This document shows, piece after piece, positions 1 through 8,553 of a stretch of DNA of 64,000 nucleotides. The notes under the pieces were generated by a model. The model did no database searches. It saw only the letters and a list, made by a program, of their open reading frames with translations, and was not told where the DNA came from. The stretch comes from Streptomyces sp. NBS 14/10 (GTDB lineage Bacteria > Actinomycetota > Actinomycetes > Streptomycetales > Streptomycetaceae). Position numbers and translations under genes: made by a program. The DNA lies in the NCBI RefSeq assembly GCF_002224125.1, contig NZ_NCSM01000022.1, positions 638,885-702,884 of the forward strand, read 5' to 3'. The number at the start of each line of letters is the position of its first letter. Position 1 is the first letter of the stretch.

Positions 1-409
<409 letters not shown>

Positions 410-438
410 TATGACATGCAGGCTACTGGCTGCCGCGA

Positions 439-498
439 TCAGCCCTGCTCGGCTCAGCCTTACTCGGCTCAGCCTTACTCGGCTCAGCTCTGCTCGAG
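439..498 (-). repeat. 15-nt tandem repeat x4 containing the argG stop codon
   Basis: Read on the minus strand there are four consecutive 15-base units: CTCGAGCAGAGCTGA (the end of argG, including its stop), GCCGAGTAAGGCTGA twice, and GCCGAGCAGGGCTGA. Every unit ends in TGA in the argG frame. The second and third units are identical. Confidence 0.9.
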
Positions 499-1683
499 AT
501 CCCGGCCGGCCGCGATCTTGCTGGACAGGCCGAAGATCTCGATGAAGCCCTTGGACAGCGACTGGTCGAAGGTGTCACCGGTGTCGTAGGTCGCCAGGTT
601 GAAGTCGTACAGCGACTGGTCGGACCTGCGGCCGGTGACCACCGCGCGGCCGCCGTGCAGGGTCATCCGGATGTCACCGGAGACATGCTCGTTGGCCTCG
701 GCGATGAAGCCGTCGAGGGCCCGCTTGAGCGGGGAGAACCACAGCCCGTCGTAGACGAGCTCGCTCCACCGCTGCTCGACCTGGCGCTTGTAGCGGGCGA
801 GTTCGCGCTCGACGGTGACGTTCTCCAGCTCCTGGTGGGCGGTGATCAGCGCGATGGCGCCGGGGGCCTCGTAGACCTCCCGTGACTTGATCCCGACGAG
901 CCGGTCCTCGACCATGTCGATCCGCCCGACGCCCTGGGCCCCGGCCCGCTCGTTGAGCTGCTGGACGGCCTGGAGGACGGTGACCGGCTGCCCGTCGATC
1001 GCGACCGGGACGCCCTTGTCGAAGGTGATGATCACCTCGTCGGCCTCGCGCGGGGTGGCCGGGTTCGACGTGTACTCGTACACGTCCTCGATCGGCGCGT
1101 TCCAGATGTCCTCCAGGAAGCCGGTCTCCACGGCCCGCCCGAAGACGTTCTGGTCGATGGAGTACGGGGACTTCTTGGTGGTCGCGATCGGCAGCTGCTT
1201 CGCCTCGCAGAAGGCGATGGCCTTGTCCCGGGTCATCGCGTAGTCCCGGACCGGGGCGATGCACTTCAGGCCCGGGGCCAGCGAGGAGATTCCGGCCTCG
1301 AAGCGGACCTGGTCGTTGCCCTTGCCGGTGCAGCCGTGGGCGACCGTCGTCGCGCCGTGCTTCTTCGCGGCAGCGACCAGGTGCTTGACGATCGTGGGCC
1401 GGGAGAGCGCCGAGACCAGCGGATAGCGGTCCATGTACAGCGCGTTGGCCTTGATCGCCGGGAGGCAGTACTCGTCGGCGAACTCGTCCTTGGCGTCCGC
1501 GACCTCCGCCTCGACCGCCCCGCAGGCGAGCGCGCGCTTGCGGATGACGTCCAGGTCCTCGCCGCCCTGGCCGACGTCCACGGCGACGGCGATGACCTCG
1601 GCGCCCGTCTCCTCGGCGATCCAGCCGATGGCGACGGAGGTGTCAAGGCCGCCCGAATAGGCGAGTACGACGCGCTCGGTCAC
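484..1683 (-). CDS. argG: argininosuccinate synthase
   Basis: Joins citrulline and aspartate, using ATP, to make argininosuccinate in the cytosol. The protein is 399 aa, the usual length. The N-terminus reads [20 protein letters not shown], which holds the ATP-pyrophosphatase SGGLDTS loop; other family blocks are [14 protein letters not shown] and [14 protein letters not shown] choose GTG at 1683 because AAGGAG lies 6 bases upstream; an ATG at 1704 would add seven residues but lies upstream of that ribosome site. It is transcribed ahead of argH. An ArgR-type box overlaps its promoter. The 3' end is tandemly repeated (439-498). Identification is secure. Confidence 0.97.
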   Translation of the reverse strand: MTERVVLAYSGGLDTSVAIGWIAEETGAEVIAVAVDVGQGGEDLDVIRKRALACGAVEAEVADAKDEFADEYCLPAIKANALYMDRYPLVSALSRPTIVKHLVAAAKKHGATTVAHGCTGKGNDQVRFEAGISSLAPGLKCIAPVRDYAMTRDKAIAFCEAKQLPIATTKKSPYSIDQNVFGRAVETGFLEDIWNAPIEDVYEYTSNPATPREADEVIITFDKGVPVAIDGQPVTVLQAVQQLNERAGAQGVGRIDMVEDRLVGIKSREVYEAPGAIALITAHQELENVTVERELARYKRQVEQRWSELVYDGLWFSPLKRALDGFIAEANEHVSGDIRMTLHGGRAVVTGRRSDQSLYDFNLATYDTGDTFDQSLSKGFIEIFGLSSKIAAGRDLEQS

Positions 1684-1714
1684 GGGCTTCTCCTTTGGAT
1701 TCATGCACTAGCTA

Positions 1715-1748
1715 GCATAAGTATGCACTCCTCCGTATGTTTCGTCAA
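1715..1748 (-). promoter_or_regulatory. argG promoter with overlapping ArgR (ARG) box
   Basis: On the minus strand, TTGACG (1748-1743) and CATACT (1725-1720) are separated by 17 bases, a reasonable sigma-70-type promoter. The perfect palindrome GCATACTTATGC (1715-1726) covers the -10 element. It resembles half-conserved ARG boxes of Streptomyces arginine genes (TGCATA-like arms), so ArgR would block polymerase here. A second, weaker copy (TGCATGAATCC) follows towards the gene. The box assignment is inference from resemblance. Confidence 0.6.
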
Positions 1749-1924
1749 AGAGCCCCAGCGGTGCCGGGCGGCCCGGCGGCGGCGATTCGCCCGATATCTC
1801 ATCGTTCACCGCCCCGATTCCCCGAATCCTCGGCACCCGTTGAGACGTCGGCGCCCCCCAGCCGTACTCCCCGGCACCGGAGCCGTCCGGTGACGCGCGG
1901 ACGCGTGCGAAAGGGGACAGGCCG

Positions 1925-3295
1925 TTGACGACGGTGACGAACAGCCCGACCGACCGGCGGGAGGTGATGCGGCGCATCCGTCCCCGCCGCTCTCCCGCGG
2001 TGCCGCTGATCCTGCTGAGCTGGGCGGGGGCCGCGGCGGTGGTGACGCTGTGGTGGCGGAACACCCCGAACGTGGTCGGCAACGCCGAGTGGCTGGTCGG
2101 CGGGGGACGGCTGACCGGGCTGCTCAGCGGGTACTCCATCGCGCTGGTCGTGCTGCTGATGGCGCGGGTTCCGGCGCTGGAGCGGCGCGTGGGGTCGGAC
2201 CGGGTCGCGCGGTGGCACGCCATGAGCGGCCGGTACACGCTGTGCCTGATCCTCGCCCATATCGTGCTGATCATCTGGGGGTACGCGGCCCAGGCGCAGA
2301 CGAGCGTCGTCGACCAGACCGTGACCGTGGTGACCGAGTACCCGGACATGATCAAGGCGGTGATCGGCACCGGGCTGCTGCTGCTGATCGGCCTGATCTC
2401 GGCGGGCGTGGTGCGCCGCCGGATGCCGTACGAAGCCTGGTACTACCTGCATCTGCTGACGTACGCGGGCGTGTTCCTGGCCTTCTGGCACCAGCTGACC
2501 GCCGGCGCCGAGTTCGTCGCCGACGACATGGCGCGCATCGGCTGGTACGCGCTGTACGGCAGCGTCACCGCCGCCATGGTGTGGTACCGGGTGCTGGTGC
2601 CGGTGGGGCTGAATCTGCGGCACCGGATGCGGGTGCTGGCCGTCGTCCCCGAGGCGCCCGGCATGGTCTCGGTGGTGATCGGCGGGCGGAACCTCGACCG
2701 GCTGGGCGCGGAGCCCGGCCAGTTCTTCCGCTGGCGGTTCCTGGCGCCCGGGCTGCGCTGGGGCTCCCACCCCTACTCGCTGTCCGCGCCCCCGCAGGAG
2801 GAGCGGATGCGGATCACGGTGAAGGCGGTGGGCGGGCACAGCACGGCGCTCGCCACACTGGAGCCGGGGACGCGGGTGTGGGCCGAGGGGCCGTACGGGG
2901 CGATGACCACCGGGCGGCGCAGCCGCAGCAAGGTGCTGATGATCGCGGGCGGGGCGGGGATCACCCCGCTGCGGGCGCTGTTCGAGACGCTGCCCGGCCG
3001 CGGCAGCGACATCACGCTGCTCTACCGGGCCCGCAGCATGGAGGACCTGGCGCTGTGGGACGAGCTCCAGCGGATCGCCGAGGAGCGCGGGGCCCGGCTG
3101 CTGTACGCCGTGAACGGGCCGGACGGCGCACGCCCCGAGATCACCCCCGAACGGCTGCGCTCGGTGCTGCCCGATATCGACCGGCACGACGTCTTTCTGT
3201 GCGGGCCTCCCGGCCTGACCGAGCACGCCTACGCGGCGCTGCGCGAGGCCGGGGTGCCCGATCGCCGTATCCACCACGAGTCCTTCGAAATGTAG
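1925..3295 (+). CDS. ferric-reductase-like membrane flavoprotein (diheme, FAD/NAD(P) domains)
   Basis: 456 aa. Residues about 20-230 form a six-helix ferric-reductase-like membrane domain. Two histidine pairs, in RWHAMSGRYTLCLILAH (14 apart) and LHLLTYAGVFLAFWH (13 apart), are placed to bind two stacked haems. Residues about 230-456 form a ferredoxin-reductase module, with an FAD site (SHPYSLSAPP) and a nucleotide-binding loop (IAGGAGITPLRAL). It should move electrons from cytosolic NAD(P)H across the membrane. Next come an exported FMN-binding protein and ApbE, so the likely acceptor is that protein's covalent flavin, not necessarily iron. The start is TTG at 1925 with AAAGGGGA upstream; ATG at 1967 is an alternative. 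Family is sure, substrate is inferred. Confidence 0.85.
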   Translation: MTTVTNSPTDRREVMRRIRPRRSPAVPLILLSWAGAAAVVTLWWRNTPNVVGNAEWLVGGGRLTGLLSGYSIALVVLLMARVPALERRVGSDRVARWHAMSGRYTLCLILAHIVLIIWGYAAQAQTSVVDQTVTVVTEYPDMIKAVIGTGLLLLIGLISAGVVRRRMPYEAWYYLHLLTYAGVFLAFWHQLTAGAEFVADDMARIGWYALYGSVTAAMVWYRVLVPVGLNLRHRMRVLAVVPEAPGMVSVVIGGRNLDRLGAEPGQFFRWRFLAPGLRWGSHPYSLSAPPQEERMRITVKAVGGHSTALATLEPGTRVWAEGPYGAMTTGRRSRSKVLMIAGGAGITPLRALFETLPGRGSDITLLYRARSMEDLALWDELQRIAEERGARLLYAVNGPDGARPEITPERLRSVLPDIDRHDVFLCGPPGLTEHAYAALREAGVPDRRIHHESFEM

Positions 3296-3340
3296 TTCTG
3301 CGAACCGTGTAGTCAGTCGAAACGCAAGGGAGGCGGAGTC

Positions 3341-3847
3341 ATGAAGAGGAAACATCCGCTGCGCCGGATCATCCTGGGCACCGCGGCCACCGTCTCCGGG
3401 GTCGTGTTGCTGCTCGCGCTGAAGCAGCCCGGGTCGGAGCCGGTCGCCGCGGCCGGTACGCAGAACCCCGGACAGGCGCCACAGGCCCCCGCCACCGCAC
3501 CGGCGGCACCCGGCGGAGGCAATGACGGCAATGGCGGCGGAGGCGGTGGTGGCGGCGGCAATGGCGGTGGCGCGCGTACGGTCACCGGCGACGAGGCCCA
3601 GACCCAGTACGGCCCGGTCCAGGTGAGCGTGACCGTCAGCGGCGGCAAGGTCACCGGAGCCACGGCCGTGAAAACCCCCGACTCCGGCCCGCAGAGCGAC
3701 CAGATCGCCGCCGATTCGGTGCCCAAGCTGAACAAGGCCGCGCTGACCGCCCAGAGCGCGAAGATCGACACCGTCTCCGGCGCCACGTACACCAGCGAGG
3801 GCTACCGCAAGTCGCTGCAGAGCGCGCTGGACAAGGCCGGTCTGTGA
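3341..3847 (+). CDS. exported FMN-binding domain protein
   Basis: 168 aa. An N-terminal membrane anchor or uncleaved signal (RRIILGTAATVSGVVLLLAL) is followed by a Pro/Ala/Gly linker rich in GGGGN (residues about 40-77), then an FMN_bind domain (about 80-168). The SGAT motif at residues 146-149 (DTVSGATYTS) is the flavin acceptor site; Thr149 would carry FMN through a phosphoester bond made by ApbE, as in NqrC and RnfG. The next gene is apbE itself, overlapping by four bases. The protein probably sits outside the membrane and shuttles electrons from the upstream membrane reductase. GGGAGG lies 8 bases before the ATG. Confidence 0.88.
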   Translation: MKRKHPLRRIILGTAATVSGVVLLLALKQPGSEPVAAAGTQNPGQAPQAPATAPAAPGGGNDGNGGGGGGGGGNGGGARTVTGDEAQTQYGPVQVSVTVSGGKVTGATAVKTPDSGPQSDQIAADSVPKLNKAALTAQSAKIDTVSGATYTSEGYRKSLQSALDKAGL

Positions 3848-4626
3848 TGGACGGCGAGCCGCGGCGGATGCTGCATGTCGAGGAGGCCATGGGCACGGTC
3901 TTCTCCCTCGACGTCCGTGAGGTGCCCGAAGCCGGCCGGCCCCGGGTGCGGGCCGCGCTGGACGGGGCGGCGGCCTGGCTGCACCGGGTCGACGAGCTCT
4001 TCTCCACCTGGCGGGCGGACAGCCAGATCAGCCGGTTGCACCGCGGCGAACTCGACGTGTCGCGGTGCGATGCGGACGTACGGGACGTGCTGCGGCTGGC
4101 CGAGGAGGCCGATCGGCTCAGCGACGGCTGGTTCAGCGCCCGCTACGCCGGGCAGCTGGATCCGACCGGCCTGGTCAAGGGCTGGGCGGTGGAGCGCGCC
4201 GCCCAGATGCTGGCGTCGGCGGGGGCCGGGTCGGTGTGTGTCAACGGCGGCGGGGACATCCAGACGCACGGCGGGCCGTGGCGGGTGGGCATCGCCGATC
4301 CGCTGCGCCCCGGGGAGCTGGCCGCCGTGGTGGAAACCCGCGACGAGCTGGCCGTGGCGACCTCGGGCCCGGCCGAGCGCGGCTGCCACATCCTCGATCC
4401 GTACACCGGCGCGCCCCCCGCGGATCCGCTCGCCTCGGTCACCGTGGTGTGCCGGAGCCTCACGGACGCGGACGCCTGGGCCACCGCGGCGTGCGCGATG
4501 GGCGCCGAGCGGGCCCGCCCCTGGCTGCAGCGGCTGCCGGGTGCGGCGGCGTTCGCCGTCACGTCCGACGGCACGACCTGGCAGACGAGCGGCTTCGCCC
4601 GGTACGACGCGGCGATGTGCGTCTGA
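3844..4626 (+). CDS. apbE: FAD:protein FMN transferase
   Basis: 260 aa ApbE-family enzyme that transfers FMN from FAD to a Thr/Ser of a partner protein, here almost certainly the FMN-binding protein just upstream. Visible blocks are MGTVFSLDV near the N-terminus, DPTGLVKGWAVERA, the glycine loop VNGGGDIQTHG and the metal-binding CHILDPYTGAP segment. No lipobox or signal peptide is seen, so this copy looks cytosolic or leaderless, unlike the lipoprotein ApbEs of Gram-negatives. The start overlaps the upstream stop (GTG at 3844, or ATG at 3847 through TGATG), and there is no clear ribosome site, which points to translational coupling. Confidence 0.9.
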   Translation: MMDGEPRRMLHVEEAMGTVFSLDVREVPEAGRPRVRAALDGAAAWLHRVDELFSTWRADSQISRLHRGELDVSRCDADVRDVLRLAEEADRLSDGWFSARYAGQLDPTGLVKGWAVERAAQMLASAGAGSVCVNGGGDIQTHGGPWRVGIADPLRPGELAAVVETRDELAVATSGPAERGCHILDPYTGAPPADPLASVTVVCRSLTDADAWATAACAMGAERARPWLQRLPGAAAFAVTSDGTTWQTSGFARYDAAMCV

Positions 4627-4638
4627 GGCGCTTGAGGC

Positions 4639-5007
4639 TCAGCCGCCGACCGCCTCGGCCAGCAGGGGCAGATGGCTCCGGGCCGGGTCCTTGGTCGCGG
4701 TGAGCAGGGTCAGCGGCCCGGTGGCCGCCAGTTCGCGCAGCTGGTCCACGGCCGCGCGGCGCTCCGGGTCGGCCAGTTCGGCGCGGTAGCGCCGGCCGAA
4801 CTCCGCGGACCGCTCCGGGGCGTGCCCGTACCAGCGGCGGAGTTCGGTGGAGGGGGCGGCGGCCTTCAGCCACTCGTCCAGCCGCGCCGCGTCCTTGGCG
4901 AGGCCGCGCGGCCAGATCCGGTCGACCAGGACGCGTGTCCCGTCGTCCGGGTCCGGCGTCTCGTAGACCCGCCGGATCCGGATCCCGTGTCCGCCGCTGT
5001 CCCGCAT
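4639..5007 (-). CDS. DUF488 family protein
   Basis: 122 aa. The segment RVYETPDPDDGTRVLVDRIWPRGL followed by LDEWLKAAAPSTELRRWYGH is the signature of the small DUF488/YeaO-like family, whose biochemical role is not established. I take ATG at 5007 (MRDSGGHGIRIRRVYE), because an in-frame extension upstream would overlap the divergent PPOX gene. Convergent with apbE, with 12 bases between the stops. The upstream region is shared with the divergent gene at 5060. Confidence 0.8.
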   Translation of the reverse strand: MRDSGGHGIRIRRVYETPDPDDGTRVLVDRIWPRGLAKDAARLDEWLKAAAPSTELRRWYGHAPERSAEFGRRYRAELADPERRAAVDQLRELAATGPLTLLTATKDPARSHLPLLAEAVGG

Positions 5008-5059
5008 GCCCCCATGAAAACATCGGCCGCGCCACCACGTCGCCCGGATAATGCGCCTC

Positions 5060-5653
5060 ATGGGAAAGGTCTATGAACGCATTGACGGCAGGCTGCGCAC
5101 CTTCATCGAAGAGCAGAAGATCTTCTTCACCGCCACCGCCCCGCTCGCCGGGGACGGCACGGTGAATCTCTCCCCGAAGGGGCTGACCGGCTCCTTCGCC
5201 GTTCTCGACGAGCTGACGGTGGCCTATCTGGACTTCGCCGGGAGCAACGCGGAGACCATCGCCCATCTGCGGGAGAACGGCCGGATCACCTTGATGTGGT
5301 GCGCCTTCACCGGCCCGCCGAACATCGTGCGGGTGCACGGCCGCGGCGAGCCCGTCTTCCTCGACGATCCGCGCTTCCCGGGCCTGCTGGAGCACTTCCC
5401 GGACATCGACGTGGCCGAGCACGGGCTGCGGGCCATCATCGTCGTGACGGCGGAGCTGATCCGGGACACCTGTGGGTTCGCGGTCCCCTTCATGGACTAC
5501 CGGGAGGACCGTACGCTGCACGCCGACCGCTTCCGGCGCGAGACGGGGGACACGCTGAGCGCGTACTTCGAGAAGAAGGAACACGTGGCCTCGAGCATCG
5601 ACGGGCTGCCCGGTCTGCCGCTACCGCTCCCGCTGCCGCCGCGTACGGCCTGA
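5060..5653 (+). CDS. pyridoxamine 5'-phosphate oxidase-fold (PPOX) protein
   Basis: 197 aa, split-barrel flavin-binding fold. The run ATAPLAGDGTVNLSPKGL near residue 30, LDFAGSNAETIAHLRENGRI, and FTGPPNIVRVHGRGE are typical of uncharacterised actinobacterial PPOX-like proteins that bind FMN or F420 and reduce unknown substrates. The start MGKVYERID at 5060 is chosen over an ATG three codons earlier because family members begin here. The C-terminus (LPGLPLPLPLPPRTA) is a short Pro/Leu repeat. The stop codon sits in a 12-nt periodic repeat (5642-5689). The exact substrate cannot be told from sequence. Confidence 0.78.
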   Translation: MGKVYERIDGRLRTFIEEQKIFFTATAPLAGDGTVNLSPKGLTGSFAVLDELTVAYLDFAGSNAETIAHLRENGRITLMWCAFTGPPNIVRVHGRGEPVFLDDPRFPGLLEHFPDIDVAEHGLRAIIVVTAELIRDTCGFAVPFMDYREDRTLHADRFRRETGDTLSAYFEKKEHVASSIDGLPGLPLPLPLPPRTA

Positions 5654-5689
5654 GGCACCGTCGGCGGCATCGCCTGAAGCACGGCCTGA
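5642..5689 (+). repeat. degenerate 12-nt repeat spanning the PPOX stop codon
   Basis: Four 12-base units: CGTACGGCCTGA (contains the stop), GGCACCGTCGGC, GGCATCGCCTGA and AGCACGGCCTGA. Three of the four end in TGA in the same frame as the gene. The units are diverged, so this is weaker than the repeats after argG and the KAS gene. Confidence 0.55.
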
Positions 5690-5744
5690 GACACCATTTG
5701 CACGCGGTGACCCAAATTGCGTGTAGCGACCACATAACGAGACG

Positions 5745-6782
5745 GTGTTGCGCGGCGCCCCGCCGAGGGCGTTCGATCACGCGGTGCGATCCGAAGATAC
5801 GAGCCGCAGGGCGGACGCCACGGCGCCGCCGACACCGCCGCAGCCCGCCACCGCCGACCGGGCGGCCAGACGGGCCGTCACCGTCTTCCCCCTCCTGGTC
5901 CTCGCCGCGGGCGCGGTGGGCCTGGCCACGCCCGGCACCTTCAGCGGATGGGCGCCGAACGTTCCCTACCTACTGGGAACGATCATGTTCTGCATGGGCT
6001 TGACCCTGACCGCGCAGGACTTCTCCGGCGTACTCAAGCGCCCGTGGGCGGTGGCGCTGGGCCTGGTGGCGCACTATGTGATCATGCCGGGCCTGGGGTG
6101 GCTCATCGCCCATGCCCTCGGCCTGTCACCGCAGTTGGCGGCCGGTGTGATCCTCGTCGGCTGCGCCCCGAGCGGTACGGCCTCGAATGTGGTGACGTAC
6201 CTGGCGCGCGGCGACGTGGCGCTGTCCGTCTCGGTGGCGACCGTCTCCACGGTGCTCGCCCCGCTGGTCACCCCGCCCCTGACGCTGCTGCTGGCCGGGG
6301 AGTATCTGCCGGTGGACGCCGGGTCGATGGTCACCGACATCCTCAAGACGGTGCTGCTGCCGGTCGTCGGGGGTGTTGTCGTACGGCTGCTGGCGGGGCG
6401 TTATCTCGCGCGGGTGCTGGGGCTGCTCCCCTGGCTGTCGGCCGTCACCATCGCCGTGATCGTGGCCGTCGTGGTGGCGGCGAGCGCGGACGCCATCAAG
6501 TCGGCCGCCGCGCTGGTGCTGCTGGCCGTCGTGCTGCACAACGGCCTCGGGCTCGCGCTCGGCTACGCGGCGGGCCGCGCCGCCCGCCTCGGCGAGCCCG
6601 CCGGGCGGGCCATGGCCTTCGAGGTCGGCATGCAGAACTCGGGCCTCGCGGCGTCCCTGGCGTCCGCCCACTTCAGCCCGCTGGCCGCGCTCCCGGCCGC
6701 CGTCTTCTCCGTCTGGCACAACATCTCGGGCGCGCTGGTCGCCGCCTGGATGTCCCACCGCTCGCGCCGGGCGGAGGGCTGA
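5745..6782 (+). CDS. bile acid:sodium symporter (BASS) family transporter
   Basis: 345 aa. After about 40 hydrophilic residues there are nine to ten hydrophobic helices. CMGLTLTAQDFSGVLKRPWAVALG and the cation-site segment VGCAPSGTASNVVTYLARGD are hallmarks of BASS proteins, as is EVGMQNSGLAASLASAHF. Members carry bile acids, pantothenate, pyruvate or other organic anions with sodium; the substrate here is not evident. Starts are uncertain: GTG at 5745 is used, GTG at 5784 is an alternative that removes 13 residues. It ends 9 bases before the convergent adenine deaminase stop, so the two face each other with almost no gap. Confidence 0.85.
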   Translation: MLRGAPPRAFDHAVRSEDTSRRADATAPPTPPQPATADRAARRAVTVFPLLVLAAGAVGLATPGTFSGWAPNVPYLLGTIMFCMGLTLTAQDFSGVLKRPWAVALGLVAHYVIMPGLGWLIAHALGLSPQLAAGVILVGCAPSGTASNVVTYLARGDVALSVSVATVSTVLAPLVTPPLTLLLAGEYLPVDAGSMVTDILKTVLLPVVGGVVVRLLAGRYLARVLGLLPWLSAVTIAVIVAVVVAASADAIKSAAALVLLAVVLHNGLGLALGYAAGRAARLGEPAGRAMAFEVGMQNSGLAASLASAHFSPLAALPAAVFSVWHNISGALVAAWMSHRSRRAEG

Positions 6783-6791
6783 CGGCCGGTG

Positions 6792-8501
6792 TCATGCGAC
6801 GACCGGGTCCTCCCAGGCCCGGTCGACCACCCGCACCAGACCCAGGTCCGTCAGCTTGATCTGGGGCGACACCGGGAGGGTCATGGTGGACACGCTCATG
6901 AAGGCGTTGCGGTGGAGCCAGCCCCACCCGTGCAGCGCCTCCCGTACGGCGCCCGCGCCGGCCGCGACCTGGGCTGCGGGCGCCGTGGACATCACCCCGC
7001 CCACGGGCAGTGGCAGATGGACGTCCGGCCGCCCGGTCACCGCCACGCAGATCCCGCCGTGCGAGCCGATGACGCGGTTGGCCGCCCGGCGCAGCGCGCC
7101 CGCGTCGGTGGCCACCACGGTGAGGTTGTGGCTGTCGTGCGCGTACGTGGTGGCGGTGGCGCCCTCGGCGAGGTCGAAGCCCACCACGGGGGCCATCGTC
7201 CGGCGGCCGGTGCCGTGGTGGCGTTCGTACACCGCGAGCACGGCCGTCCTGCCCTCCCAGTGCACGACACCGCCCCGGACGGGCAGCACGACCTCGGCCG
7301 GCTCGGTGAAGGTGTCGACGGGGTTGACCCGCAGCGCCCGGAAGGTGTGCTCCCCGTCGGGGAGGTCGGCGCGCCATACGCAGTCGGCCTCCTCCAGCGG
7401 GGTGAGGCGGACGGAGTCGGCGAAGGGGTTGTCGGGCGCCGGCCCGGCGGTTTGCGTCAGCCCGGCGGTGTCGTCCCCGGCCACGACGCGGCCCCCGCAG
7501 ACCACCGTCACCGGTGTCGGGTCGTCGAGGGCGCGCAGCAGGACCAGGTCCGCCCGCTTGCCGGGGGCCACCACGCCCCGGTCGTCCAGGCCCAGGCGGC
7601 GGGCCGGGTGCAGGGTCAGGGCGCGCAGTACGGTGGCCGGGCTCATCCCGGCGTCGAGCGCGACGCGGGCGATGTGGTCCAGGTGTCCGCGGTCGAGGAT
7701 GGCGTCGGCCGCCAGGTCGTCGGTGACCAGGCAGAAGTCGGGCAGCACGGGGAGCTCGTGGAGGCGGCGCACCAGCTCGGGGCTCAGGCACTTCTCCTGC
7801 AGCATCAGCAGCATGCCGAGCCGCGCCTTCTCGACCGCGACCTCGGGGGTGTTCTTGGTGTGGTCGGAGTCGATCCCCGCCCACAGGTACTCGCCGAGGT
7901 CGTCGCCGGTCAGATTGGGGCAGTGGCCGTCCAGGCGGACGCCCTTGCGCCGGGCCGCGTCGACGATCGAGCGCATCCGCGGGGAGCCCGCGACCACGGC
8001 GCGGTAGTCCATCACCTCGCCGAGGGTGGTCACCCCGTCCCAGTCGAGCATCTCGGCGATGTCCTCGGCGGTCAGCGAGGAGCCCGCCGTCTCGAAGCCC
8101 TCCAGCGCGGGCACGCACGACGGCACGGCCCACAGCATGGTCTGCTCGGCCCCGCGGCCCTGCTCGATCATCCAGGCCATGGCCTCGCGCCCCGCGACGT
8201 TGACGATCTCGTGCGGGTCGGCGAGGACCGTGGTGGTGCCCCGGGGCAGGGTGATCCGGGCGAACTCGGCGGGGGTGAGCAGCGAGCTCTCGATATGCAT
8301 ATGGGCGTCGATGTAGCCGGGCGCGACGATCAGCCCGTCGGCGTCCAGGACGCGCTCGGCCTCGATCCGCACGCCCGGGGCGGCGACGGCGCGGATGAGG
8401 TCGCCGGTCACCACCACGTCGGCCGGCAGGATCTCGCCGGTGTGCACCGAGAAGACGCCGGCGCCACGGATGAGGAGGTCGCAGCGGCTTGGCATCGGCA
8501 T
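6792..8501 (-). CDS. ade: adenine deaminase
   Basis: 569 aa amidohydrolase that converts adenine to hypoxanthine and ammonia. The metal site is seen in PGYIDAHMHIESS, then ADPHEIVNV, and the later acidic ligand in DFCLVTDDLAADAI. The C-terminal adenine deaminase domain ends with the GHNL-like DSHNLTVVATD and IGSHGGICV blocks. The start is ATG at 8501 with AGGAG 5 bases upstream. It is the last gene of a six-gene operon: ABC importer, then nucleoside hydrolase, then this. That order fits import of a purine nucleoside, release of the base, and deamination. Gap to the preceding gene is 52 bases. Confidence 0.95.
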   Translation of the reverse strand: MPMPSRCDLLIRGAGVFSVHTGEILPADVVVTGDLIRAVAAPGVRIEAERVLDADGLIVAPGYIDAHMHIESSLLTPAEFARITLPRGTTTVLADPHEIVNVAGREAMAWMIEQGRGAEQTMLWAVPSCVPALEGFETAGSSLTAEDIAEMLDWDGVTTLGEVMDYRAVVAGSPRMRSIVDAARRKGVRLDGHCPNLTGDDLGEYLWAGIDSDHTKNTPEVAVEKARLGMLLMLQEKCLSPELVRRLHELPVLPDFCLVTDDLAADAILDRGHLDHIARVALDAGMSPATVLRALTLHPARRLGLDDRGVVAPGKRADLVLLRALDDPTPVTVVCGGRVVAGDDTAGLTQTAGPAPDNPFADSVRLTPLEEADCVWRADLPDGEHTFRALRVNPVDTFTEPAEVVLPVRGGVVHWEGRTAVLAVYERHHGTGRRTMAPVVGFDLAEGATATTYAHDSHNLTVVATDAGALRRAANRVIGSHGGICVAVTGRPDVHLPLPVGGVMSTAPAAQVAAGAGAVREALHGWGWLHRNAFMSVSTMTLPVSPQIKLTDLGLVRVVDRAWEDPVVA

Positions 8502-8553
8502 GGGGTCTCCTGCTCGCTTCCTGCTCTGGGGAGTTGGTGAGGGGGTGCGGCCG

